Below are positions 1-8,994 of a DNA stretch of 64,000 bases, piece by piece (the first letter of the stretch is position 1; each line of letters opens with the position of its first letter). The notes beneath the pieces are model-generated. The model saw nothing but the letters and a program-made list of their open reading frames with translations. It made no database searches and was not told the DNA's origin. Origin of the DNA: Phytopythium helicoides (Eukaryota; Oomycota; Peronosporomycetes; Pythiales; Pythiaceae); NCBI GenBank assembly GCA_024867545.1, contig JANFNE010000019.1, positions 930,001 through 994,000 on the forward strand, given 5' to 3'. Made by a program: the position numbers and the translations under genes.

Positions 1-2
1 TT

Positions 3-824
3 CAGAAAGAAAATGCTGTTGGGGCCCTTTTCAATTTATCATACAACAATGAAAGTCAAACGATTATCGCATCTGATGGCGGAGTCGCAGTTTTGACGGG
101 ACTACTCTCCAGCAGTAATGATAAAATTAAAGAAAGGGCAGTAGGAGCCCTCTGTAATATGACGATCGATAACGAGCTCAACCGAAGTGCAGTAGTATCG
201 GTAGATTGCTTACTGAGTCTTGTTGAATTAGTTCGAAGCGGCAATAGTGGTCAAAATGGTCATGCTGTGAGCCTTCTGGAAGTATTGGCTGAGGAAAATG
301 ATGCGAACAAAGTTGCGATTGCGTTCGCTGGTGGGATATCACCTCTTTTAAACCGGATTTGCAATGGTACTGCTGTTGAAAAAGAAAAGGCTGCAGCAGC
401 ACTCGTGAAGTTGGCCCCCAATGACACTGCTCGATTCGCAATTGCATCAGCAGGTGGCGTCCAGCCTATTGTGGAGCTACTTCGAAATGATAGTAACAAA
501 CTCAAAACATTCGGGGTAATTGCTTTATGGAACTTGGCCCACAACGCTCCTACTGGATTCGAAATCATCACCGCAGATGGCATCCCACTACTTATAGAGC
601 TGATTCGAAGCGGAGACGATGATCAGAAGCAGTACGCAGCTGGTACTCTCAGCAAACTGGCAGTTTCCAGCGAGAGCAACGGATCCAAGATTGTTTCTGC
701 GGGAGGCGTACCCCCACTTTTGGAGCTTTCTCAATCCGGGACCAACGTTCAGAAAGAATACGCCGCCGCTGCTCTCGCAGCTTTGGCAACCGATGCAAAT
801 TCGGAGTCATCGTCAAATGAGTAA
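3..824 (+). CDS. Armadillo-repeat protein, 3' part
   Basis: The frame is open from the first bases of the window, so the gene starts upstream and only its last 273 or so residues are seen. The protein is a run of about six armadillo repeats of roughly 41-42 residues, each with a GGV-P-LVELL type turn followed by a KE-AA-AL-NLA type helix; the last repeat ends near QKEYAAAALAALA and a short Ser/Glu tail follows. Armadillo arrays form a right-handed superhelix used for protein binding. The close similarity of the repeats suggests a vacuolar-8 or plant-type ARM protein, but no partner or pathway can be named. The stop is TAA at 822-824. The ATG at 93 is internal and should not be used as the start. 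Confidence 0.85.
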   Translation, partial: QKENAVGALFNLSYNNESQTIIASDGGVAVLTGLLSSSNDKIKERAVGALCNMTIDNELNRSAVVSVDCLLSLVELVRSGNSGQNGHAVSLLEVLAEENDANKVAIAFAGGISPLLNRICNGTAVEKEKAAAALVKLAPNDTARFAIASAGGVQPIVELLRNDSNKLKTFGVIALWNLAHNAPTGFEIITADGIPLLIELIRSGDDDQKQYAAGTLSKLAVSSESNGSKIVSAGGVPPLLELSQSGTNVQKEYAAAALAALATDANSESSSNE

Positions 825-1096
825 TTGAAAGCCCAACAAACAGTCAAGGATTAATAAAGATGGCGGCTAAAGCTATCAGGAATTAGGCTGTGGACAAGGA
901 AAACCGATCGCGCCAATTGGTGTTATCCACTCTTATAGACATCTTTCGTGTTTGCGACCATGACCATGGCTGAAAGCAGGGGGGCGTAGTTCAGACCTAG
1001 TTTGTATTAGCTTGTGCCCTCTCACTTCTTGTATAGTTACTGCGTTGTGGTAGCAGCGGATATTAAGGAAGTGTCTGCGACTGTGTAAATCACACT

Positions 1097-1294
1097 TTGA
1101 TAGTATCTGTTGGCGCAATTTTGTCTCTCGTCGAACTACATCTCAGCAGCAACGACAAGCATAAAGTAAATATATCTGGCATCTTCGAAAATTTGGTTCA
1201 TGAAAATGAATCCAATCGAGTCGAAATCGCATCATCGGGTGGTAGCCCCCTCTTGTCGAGATACCTTGAATCGCCGGTGCTTACCAAACACTAA
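1097..1294 (+). pseudogene. Decayed armadillo-repeat fragment
   Basis: A 65-codon open stretch encodes one and a half recognisable armadillo repeats (LSLVELHLSSNDKHK, then FENLVHENESNRVEIAS and SGGSPLL). It has no good start and no extension in frame. A weaker continuation may exist in the short ORF at 1334-1525. It lies 270 bp after a full armadillo gene in the same orientation, so it is best read as the remnant of a tandem duplicate. It could instead be a misplaced 3' exon, but the intervening DNA has many stops. Confidence 0.6.
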
Positions 1295-1525
1295 CTCCGG
1301 CTGGTACTCGTTCGACTTTGACGACTGGAAAGGATGCTAACTGGCTTGCAATGCATTAACGGACGTCACCCCCTTTCGTGGAGCTTAGTCGTAGCGACTG
1401 ACGATTATAAGGGGAGTAAAGTGGTCTCTCTCACATCTGTACACGAACTCGGTTCCCAATACACTAACGATCTCAGCTCGTCGCTAAGAACAGCACCAAA
1501 TCCAATTTCTCACCACTCGTTCTAA

Positions 1526-3086
1526 TCGCAAGATGGCAATAGACTGAGTCAACCCCGCTTCCACCGACATCCTGCCACGCTATCAGTGTAGTATCGCACA
1601 AACTTCAGCACATGTCTTCGTGCTTTCATCACCTCTCAATATAGCAGCGACACGACCTGGCCTCCTCGAGATAATTGAGCACCCACGAGTTGGTCGCCAC
1701 TTTAGTGGTGATAATCGCGATTACACCTAGAGTGATCAGTAGTGATCATTTGCGAAATTCTAGTGTCGTGATCAATGGGCTGATTAGCGGCAACTTCCAG
1801 ATCGCAATCGCCCGCAACCATGATTATAGCTCAGGAGCTCGCTCATGTCGTAGCGATCAGTGCACCGATTACTACCATGGATATCTCCCACCTCCACGGC
1901 ACAATCGTCCGCCTCCGCCGAGCGCTTGTACAGGAGTCGCCGGGCCTCATCTCAAAAACACGTCCATGGCTGCACCTGGAACAACACCTCTAGTGATCAA
2001 TCTGATGCATATCCTTCTTCGGTTGTTGGTGATTTCCCGATAGACCTCGAGCTCGTTGCTGCCTGGAGCTCCTCGATTACAACAACACCGACCTTACAAC
2101 GCAATCGTCCGCCCTATTCTGTCGGAACTGCGCATTTCCAGGAGCTCAGCACCGCAGAGCCACCAAACGGCTCCGCGCGACGAGCTCACTCTCTGGTGGC
2201 ACTTCGTACACTGACTCACTGTTCCAGTGCGACTCTACTGCTCGCCAATGTATCCATCGCATGGCGCTCTCTTCACGCTCGACTCGTAGCAGTTGCACCT
2301 CGTCAACTGCATGAATCTACTAAATAGACTAAACAACATTTCTCAATCGGATACAAATACATCCTTGTAATGTCATGATCCTGTGATGCAACATCTTTGA
2401 AGTTTGTCGTCGTCGGTAGGCAGTGAGTAACCGCCCATCATGCGCAGACGCTGCTTGTACAGTACGGTACGCTTCAACTGGTTCCACCTCTCCATCTTCA
2501 GCCGCCACCGGTCGACGTTCCACCCGCGAGCTCTCTGAGCTCGTTGCAATCCTCCAACTAACTCAGTTCTCCTCTCTCAGCAATTGCCACGCTCCAACTC
2601 GAGCCAGCAGCCTCGCAACGCCTTCCTCGATCCTCAACGGACCAGAGCTCTTTGCCACCTGCGAGGCTCTCGGCCGATCTCCACCGAACTAGCTTTCTCA
2701 CCAGTCTAAATGCATGTCCCAGTGCGAGCTCTGGAGCTCTGGAGCTCGAGATGCCGAGCTCTGCAGCGTCCAGGCTCTGTGACGAGTGTATCCGCGACGG
2801 TGACCGCCGTGCCACTCTGGGCTGGAAACTGGCGGCGCCCGACGCGCGGAGAAAGACCAGCGGGGCGAGAACCGCGACGTCTGTTGCTCGAACAGGACGA
2901 CACTAAGCACAGAGAAAAGCTTGAATGTAGCAGTAGAGTGGGCCATGTAAACCTGAAACGCAGACGCCGCGGCCCGGCTCCGAGCGGTTGGGCCGTTGAT
3001 CGCAGTCCATGGGACTTGCATCACTCAATCACCGCCTGCTTGCTGGCTGCGGGTGGCCCGAGGTCGCTCGCTCGACAATCCGACCG
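1526..3086. other. Intergenic, GAGCTC-rich stretch without supported gene
   Basis: Several overlapping ORFs on both strands are present but none has a recognisable domain or a clear promoter. The hexamer GAGCTC occurs 12 times between 1835 and 2761. Repeated phrases such as GTGATCA and CAATCGTCCGCC suggest a decayed repeat. The last part forms the upstream region of the secreted-protein gene at 3127. Confidence 0.5.
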
Positions 3087-3087
3087 A

Positions 3088-3106
3088 TCACAACCGGATT
3101 TGCGTC
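3088..3106 (+). promoter_or_regulatory. Possible oomycete Inr/FPR core promoter
   Basis: TCACAACCGGATTTGCG resembles the oomycete initiator plus flanking element and ends about 20 bp before the ATG at 3127. The match is weaker than for the paralogue at 7036. Confidence 0.4.
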
Positions 3107-3126
3107 TCACTGCTCACCTCGCAACC

Positions 3127-4065
3127 ATGTTCAAGCTGCTCTCCGCCGCGACGGCACTGCTGGCCTCGGCCTCGAGCGTCTCGGCCTACTACGAGGCCGC
3201 CATGGCCACGGTCGCCGACACGTGCACGGTGGTCAACTTCACGCAGCGCGCGACCGACTTCACGACGCTCAACTCGATCGTCGACCTGGCCACCGCCAGC
3301 GACGGCGCGCTCATCAAGACGTACCTGGCCGCCTACGACCCGCTCATCCTGACCAACCAGACGATCGACGTGATTGACTTCTCGCTGCTCGGCATCGACT
3401 TCACGCTCACGCCGACGCTCGACACCATGAACCTGACGGGTCTGACGCTCGTGAACCCCTACCACATTAACGTGACGGGCGACCACAACGTCTCGCTTGG
3501 CGCCTACTTCAACGGCGAGGTGTCGCTCGACGCCACCTTCTCGATCGAGATCGCGCAGCTCAACCACAAGTGGTACCAGATCTGCTGGACCAACATCCTG
3601 AAGCCCGCGACGTGCCCGCCGGCGACCATCACGGCCGACGTGACGCTCGCGCTCGAGGTGCCCGTGGTCACGGCGGACCTTGGCATTGACATGTACAACT
3701 GCAAGGCGGGCCTTAAGACGTCGGTGTGCTCCAACCTGACGGTCAGCAGCATCCTCGTGGCCGCTGTCACGGGCAGCTACTCGACGATCCTGACGTCGAT
3801 CGAGAAGCACCTGGCCAACGTCACCGTCAACCAGTTCAACGCGAGCTTCGACTCGATCTCCAACATTGACTTCTCGTTCCACGACACGAGCATCCTGATC
3901 AACCAGCTCATCAACTCGCTGCTCGACTTCTCGGCCGAGACGCTCAACAAGAAGGGCGACATCTACAACACGTTCATCTCGGTGCTCGACAAGATCTTCG
4001 TCTCGATTCTCAACAACCTTATCACCTCCGAGCTGGTCCCGCTCTTCGGCGCCACCTGCCTCTAA
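3127..4065 (+). CDS. Secreted protein, paralogue 1 of a tandem trio
   Basis: This 312-residue protein starts with a clear signal peptide (MFKLLSAATALLASASSVSA, cleavage near residue 20). The open frame runs upstream to 2710, but the ATG at 3127 is chosen because a signal peptide starts exactly there and a promoter-like motif lies just before it. The mature part is Asn/Thr-rich with many N-glycosylation sequons, few cysteines and no second membrane helix. A conserved block HKWYQICWTNILKPATCPP lies near the middle and a helix follows near the end (NKKGDIYNTFISVLDKIF). The same layout is shared by the genes at 4807 and 7036. Function is unknown. No RXLR, LFLAK or elicitin pattern is seen. The alternating hydrophobic strands followed by a long terminal helix might suggest a lipid-binding fold, which is inference only. 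Confidence 0.85.
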   Translation: MFKLLSAATALLASASSVSAYYEAAMATVADTCTVVNFTQRATDFTTLNSIVDLATASDGALIKTYLAAYDPLILTNQTIDVIDFSLLGIDFTLTPTLDTMNLTGLTLVNPYHINVTGDHNVSLGAYFNGEVSLDATFSIEIAQLNHKWYQICWTNILKPATCPPATITADVTLALEVPVVTADLGIDMYNCKAGLKTSVCSNLTVSSILVAAVTGSYSTILTSIEKHLANVTVNQFNASFDSISNIDFSFHDTSILINQLINSLLDFSAETLNKKGDIYNTFISVLDKIFVSILNNLITSELVPLFGATCL

Positions 4066-4806
4066 GCAGCAAGCTCTGTGCGTTCCTCAGCCCCTCGCTG
4101 ACGAAAACTGCATCATGTGCAGCCTCACATGCGTGTTAACAAGTTCAACACGAGCCAACGTTTTATCTGTTTTACTTTTTGCTTTTTTCCTGTTGCCCAC
4201 GCACAGTACTCGTTATCTCCATTCGTCCATTTGGAAAAACAACCACAGGCAATCAAGGACCATGAAGGGATCAGTTGGCTGTCAGCTCACCACCGTTGGA
4301 GCCTCCATCTCATGCAGCGGCAGCTCGATCTGCCAGCTTCATCTCGCGCGCAGTTTCCAAGCCCCGTGTTTCTGAAACCACATGAGACGTGTGATTTAAT
4401 GATTATTGTACAACTATTTGTTATCATTTAGCATCAAAATGATACCTCTACAACTAAATTCGGACAGACCACACCCTTGTGAGCTGACCGTGAGTAATTG
4501 ACATGGACGTGGCCCGCGTAGCTCCTCGATGCCACTCCGCCCTGCCAACCATGCCCCGTTGCTTTGCTCTCTGTTCTCTATGGCTCGTGCCCAGTCTCCT
4601 CCGCTTAGCTGTCTGCGTGAGTGCTGTCAGTCCCATCGTCTCTTGCTCGCCTCGGTTCCTTCCGATCGTGCACCTCTGCGATTCCCACCGAGCTCCAGCA
4701 TCGCTTTGACGCCTGCACACCGACTCCATGGGCGGTTGGTCACGACACAACTAGTTTTACCGGCTCCCAGGGCCTTTACCGCGAGTCGTAGGCCTGTCGA
4801 GTCGAT
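4066..4806. other. Intergenic spacer between secreted paralogues
   Basis: No supported gene. Short overlapping ORFs at 4115-4431 and 4503-4849 have no recognisable features. Contains the 3' region of the upstream gene and the promoter of the next. Confidence 0.5.
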
Positions 4807-5733
4807 ATGCTCGCCAAGTTGCTGCTGGGCGTCTCGACGCTGGCGCTGACGCTGACAAGCGGGGTGTTCGGCTTTGAAGAGGCCACGCCGGCGTGCGCCA
4901 CGACGGACTACACGACCAAGACAGCCGACATCAAGGCGCTGAACGACATCATCACCATTGGCGTCAAGTCTGGGCTCATTGCGCAGGAGTTGGCGAGCTA
5001 CGACCCGATCACCGTGTCTAACCAGGTGCTCACGGTCTACGACTTCTCGCTGCTCGGCTACAGCTTCGAGATCACTCCGACGCTCGAGTCGTTCAAGCTC
5101 ACGGGCCTCTCGACTGTTGCTCCCCGCAGCGTCAACGTCTCCAACGCCACAACGCTGCAGATCGGCACTGACTTCTCCGGCGCGGTCTCGATCTCGGCCT
5201 CGCTCAGCGTCAACATCGCGCAGCTCAACCACAAATGGTACCAGATCTGCTGGACCAACATCCTCAAGCCGACGTCGTGCCCGTCCACGACGCTCAGTGT
5301 GTCCGTCGCGCTGGCTCTGCAGCAGCCGTACATCACCACGACTGACGTCCTGCCGATCGCGTCTTGTGCGTCGGGCGTGTCCAAGTCCGTGTGCTCGGAT
5401 ATTACCATCACCAAGATGCTGGTGGAGATTCTCGAGTCGGAGCTATCGACGCTCGAGACGAGCATCCTCAAACGGATCAAGAGCCTGACGGTGTCGGCAG
5501 TGAGCGTCGGCTTCTCGTCCATCTCGAGCGTGTCGTTCACTTTTGGGACCTCGAGCACTTTCGTGACGGCGATCGCTAACGCCCTGCTCAGCTACACGGC
5601 GACGGAGCTCAACAAGAAGAGCACAGCCTACACGGCATTCGTGTCTGTGCTCAACCTCATCTTCAAGTCGCTGCTGCAGGACGTCGTCAACTCGGAGCTT
5701 GCCTCCAGTTTTGGTGCCACGTGCTACGCCTAG
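4807..5733 (+). CDS. Secreted protein, paralogue 2 of a tandem trio
   Basis: This 308-residue protein begins with a signal peptide (MLAKLLLGVSTLALTLTSG). It shares the whole layout of its neighbours: an N-terminal helix (KALNDIITIGVKSGLIAQEL), a strand-rich middle with YDFSLLGYSFEITPTLESF, the signature HKWYQICWTNILKP followed by a Cys-Pro, and a C-terminal helix beginning ELNKKSTAYTAFVSVLN. It has fewer Asn sequons than paralogue 1. Same strand and spacing of about 740 bp fit tandem duplication. Like its siblings it has no introns. The biological role is unknown; secretion is predicted from the signal peptide and lack of other membrane spans. Confidence 0.85.
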   Translation: MLAKLLLGVSTLALTLTSGVFGFEEATPACATTDYTTKTADIKALNDIITIGVKSGLIAQELASYDPITVSNQVLTVYDFSLLGYSFEITPTLESFKLTGLSTVAPRSVNVSNATTLQIGTDFSGAVSISASLSVNIAQLNHKWYQICWTNILKPTSCPSTTLSVSVALALQQPYITTTDVLPIASCASGVSKSVCSDITITKMLVEILESELSTLETSILKRIKSLTVSAVSVGFSSISSVSFTFGTSSTFVTAIANALLSYTATELNKKSTAYTAFVSVLNLIFKSLLQDVVNSELASSFGATCYA

Positions 5734-6980
5734 GATTTTTCAGGCCAAAAAGTTGAGTCCGTGGAGAGTATAAGCGGGAGAACACGACGAGCAGTGTTGC
5801 ACCGAGATGCTAGGTGGCGTAGGTTGTTTGCATCTGCGTTCACTGCTGGCAATGTCAACAACAACATCTAGCAACTTGTCATGAGCAAAAGCGTTGGCAG
5901 TTGCAGGCTCCTTCCCATGAAAGCCCACGACACCAGCCACTTTTCACGGTGACGTCGAGGCCGCGACGCGGTCGTCACGCGGCTCACTTGAAGCTCTCGG
6001 CTCGATATGATGGGAGTTGCACTGCCCTGCTGACTCGGGATCGCCGGCCGGTTGAACGTGCCAGAACTTCAATCGGCCACTCTCACGGGCGTTCCATTCC
6101 GGTTCGGTTCGTCCTAGATCGCCTGCAGTTCTGCATGAAGAGCCCAAAGAGCTTCATGATCCGCATCAGGCGGGCGTGAGCGCTGGACTAATCGCCCTCT
6201 TCGGACGGTCAAAGGCGGCGTTGAAGCGGCGGGAGCAAGGTGCAGTTTTGATTCGAAATAGTCACTATAACATTATATCATTTCATGACAATAATCAATT
6301 CCCAAAGTATTTTTATACGTTAAAATCCTTGATTATAATAACATAATATACTGTGTAATATATTTGTAGATTCATGGAAAACTTTGCAGATGCGCATGAG
6401 CTCGCGGACTAATGGGAGACGCAGAGGTGAGGCGCTTTCCCGCAGCCGTGGCATCGAGTACTGCGCATCTCAACCAGCAGGCGTTTAGGTTGCCTGTCCA
6501 ATCCGATGCATGCGCGCAAGCGGCTCGAGTTCATGACGACACCAAAAGAATTCGACCAAACGGGGAAAATGTTGCGGTGGGGCTTTGTTTTTTGCTGGGA
6601 AAAAAGTTCATGACCACAAGGAAAAAAAAAACTTGTCTTGTATCGCCTGGAGATCGACTCACAGCTCGCTCGCTGCCTTGCAATCATGGAGTCGATCAAA
6701 AGGCCTCAGACGCCATCTGGTGCCTTCCAGCTCCGCTCGTGAGCATGGGTCGTCCCGAAATCGTATGAGAGTTTGTGAAACTACGCATAAGGCAAGACTC
6801 CCGCTGTTAGTCCGCCGTGATTCATGGCATCCCACTGGTGCCCCTGCCCACTTTCTTCGCTCGGTCAAAGCTCGGCAAGTGCAACCAGCGCCGATCACCC
6901 GGGAAGCCAAGGGCAAGCCCACTGTTTCGCATGTGTTCAAGCAAATGACCGGGAAAGTTGGGCCGCCCGCACGCCGGGCT
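5734..6980. other. Intergenic spacer with AT-rich island
   Basis: No supported gene; the ORFs at 5901, 6412 and 6585 lack recognisable features. A distinct AT-rich island sits at about 6245-6375 in otherwise GC-balanced DNA. Confidence 0.5.
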
Positions 6981-7001
6981 CTCACTTTCCGTTTTGCTTC
7001 C
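6981..7001 (+). promoter_or_regulatory. Oomycete Inr-FPR core promoter
   Basis: CTCACTTTCCGTTTTGCTTC matches the oomycete initiator (TCAYTYY) directly followed by the FPR element. It ends 35 bp before the ATG at 7036, so the upstream in-frame ATG at 6958 would lie outside the transcript. Confidence 0.7.
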
Positions 7002-7035
7002 CCGGACGCAGCAGCAGCTCCTTCCCCAGGCGACA

Positions 7036-7935
7036 ATGAAGTTCCTCGCGTTTGTTGCCGCTTTCGTCGGCGCGGCCACGACTGTCCAGGCGCAGTGCGT
7101 CAACGTCAACTTCACGCAGCGTGCGACGGACTTTGCGACGCTCAACTCGGTCCTCGACCTGGCCGTGAGCGCCAACCTGCTCAAGAGCTTCTTGGATGAC
7201 CCGCTGGTCGAGACGAACCAAGTCATCTCGGTCGAGCAGTTCGACTTCCTCGGCTCGACCTTCAATGTCACGCCCAAGATCGACTCGCTCAACATCACGG
7301 GTCTCACCAAGATCGTGCCGCGCCACATCAACGTGACTGGCTCGGACACGCTGCAGATCGGCGCCGACTTTTCCGGTGAGCTCGACGTCGCGGCCACGCT
7401 CAGCGTCGAGTTCGCGCAGCTCGACCACAAGTGGTACCAGGTGTGCTGGACCGACATCCTGCACCCGACGACGTGCCCGCCGGCCACCATCACGGTCGAC
7501 GTTGCACTCGGCCTCAACCTGCCGTCCGTGGTCTTCAACGGCACGTTCGACATGCTGGGCTGTGCTGCCGGCGTCTCGAGCAGCGTCTGCAAGAATGTGA
7601 CGGTCAGCAACATCCTCACGGCCGCGCTCACGGGGCAGCTCGAGGCGCTGCTCAGCCGCATTCTCACCCGCTTCTCGAACGCCAGCATCGACGACCTGAG
7701 CGTCGGCTTTGACTCGATCACCAACATTGACTTCGACTTCGAGGGCTCAAGCGTGCTCATCACGCAGCTCGCCAACTCGCTGCTCGACTACACGGCCGCC
7801 GAGATCAACAAGAAGGGTGCCGCCTACGAGATCGTGATCGCGCTCGTCAACTCGATCGGCAAAGATTTGATCAACGATATCATTGAGTCAGACCTCGAGC
7901 CGCTCTTCGGCTCCACGTGCCTCGGCACGCGCTAA
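7036..7935 (+). CDS. Secreted protein, paralogue 3 of a tandem trio
   Basis: This 299-residue protein has a signal peptide (MKFLAFVAAFVGAATTVQA) and is the third member of the local family. The in-frame ATG at 6958 is rejected because the core promoter at 6981-7001 lies downstream of it. Shared signatures are VNFTQRATDFATLNSVLDL near the N terminus, HKWYQVCWTDILHPTTCPP in the middle and INKKGAAYEIVIALVNSI near the end. It resembles paralogue 1 most in its N-terminal part. The function is unknown. All three being secreted, glycosylation-prone and intronless suggests an extracellular or cell-wall role, which is inference. Confidence 0.85.
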   Translation: MKFLAFVAAFVGAATTVQAQCVNVNFTQRATDFATLNSVLDLAVSANLLKSFLDDPLVETNQVISVEQFDFLGSTFNVTPKIDSLNITGLTKIVPRHINVTGSDTLQIGADFSGELDVAATLSVEFAQLDHKWYQVCWTDILHPTTCPPATITVDVALGLNLPSVVFNGTFDMLGCAAGVSSSVCKNVTVSNILTAALTGQLEALLSRILTRFSNASIDDLSVGFDSITNIDFDFEGSSVLITQLANSLLDYTAAEINKKGAAYEIVIALVNSIGKDLINDIIESDLEPLFGSTCLGTR

Positions 7936-8730
7936 GGCTCTCGGTGAGCATTCGAGCTCTGTTATGACGAGAGTTTTTGGAGTATGAGAGAGAGAGAGAG
8001 GCTGGTTGTTTGTCGTGCTGTCGAGTCAAACATGATGCAGCGAGCTTTTTGGTTTGTTTTTTGCGTTGATGGAGGGACCCTGTGCGTCGGTGTTTTCAGT
8101 GTTCCACGGCAGGTTCAGCAACGAAACACAACACAACACATTCGTTCGAAGATCAGCAATTCTGCAACTTCCTCGTTCCATTCTTGGGCACGAGTGAGGA
8201 GTGCAAGGAATGATTAGCATGCAACCACGCTAGCTGAGGGTCTTCACGACCTTCTCGCTGGCCTTCGTGGCGCATTCGAGCTAACTCCTCATCGGATTCG
8301 TTTAGTTGCTTTGTACAGTAACTGACTTGTAAAACACAGTGGGCGACTCATGTCGATCCTTGACATGTTCTCGCATGCAGAGAGGCTCTGGGATATCTGG
8401 GCTCCATCCGAGTGCCTCGTTTCTGCTGGCGGCCGATCGCGCTCGGCACCTGCGCCGCCCAAGTTGAAGCTGTCGCCAGCCTGATTCAGCTCCCTCGACA
8501 CCGCTGCAACATGAGACAACACCGCATGGACGACTGGCTGGCAGCCATCTCCACGTCAACTGCACAGCACGTCAGCTCCGTTGACGCCACCGCAGCCCGA
8601 ACTTGCCGGGATCGCTCCGAAGCTGTCGGCCGTGCAAATTGCTGTAATAGACCGGCGACACACCGCCATCCGAGCCAATAATCTCCCTCAAAACTTCGAG
8701 TCGAAGCGACCGAAGGAAGGCACATGCTCC

Positions 8731-8766
<36 letters not shown>

Positions 8767-8923
8767 ACGCTCATGTAGCTACAATGCCTTTCCATGCGTC
8801 AACCGCCTCGCATCTCGACGCCTTCGGAAAGATCTCCACGGCTCGCACCCGAATCTCGTCCACGCATCATATCTTCCGTCCCACCATCACTCCGAAGACT
8901 CCTTCCAAAAAATCATCATGCAT
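7936..8923. other. Intergenic spacer with GA microsatellites
   Basis: No supported gene. Contains a short GA run near 7986-8000 and a longer one at 8733-8764. Overlapping ORFs at 8289-8725 on both strands lack features. Confidence 0.5.
8733..8764. repeat. (GA)n microsatellite
   Basis: About sixteen uninterrupted GA units lie 230 bp upstream of the protease-receptor gene. Confidence 0.9.
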
Positions 8924-8936
8924 GTCACTTTCCAAG
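8924..8936 (+). promoter_or_regulatory. Inr-like core promoter of the protease-receptor gene
   Basis: GTCACTTTCCAAG fits the oomycete initiator and lies 59 bp before the chosen ATG at 8995. Confidence 0.45.
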
Positions 8937-8994
8937 CCGCAGGTCGCCGAGAAAGGCCGCGATCCCCCGCGGTTCCCCGCGCTCGGCCGCCTCG

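Noticed and set aside
3127..7935. RXLR or elicitin effectors
   Set aside because: No RXLR-dEER or LFLAK motif follows the signal peptides and the six-cysteine elicitin pattern is absent.
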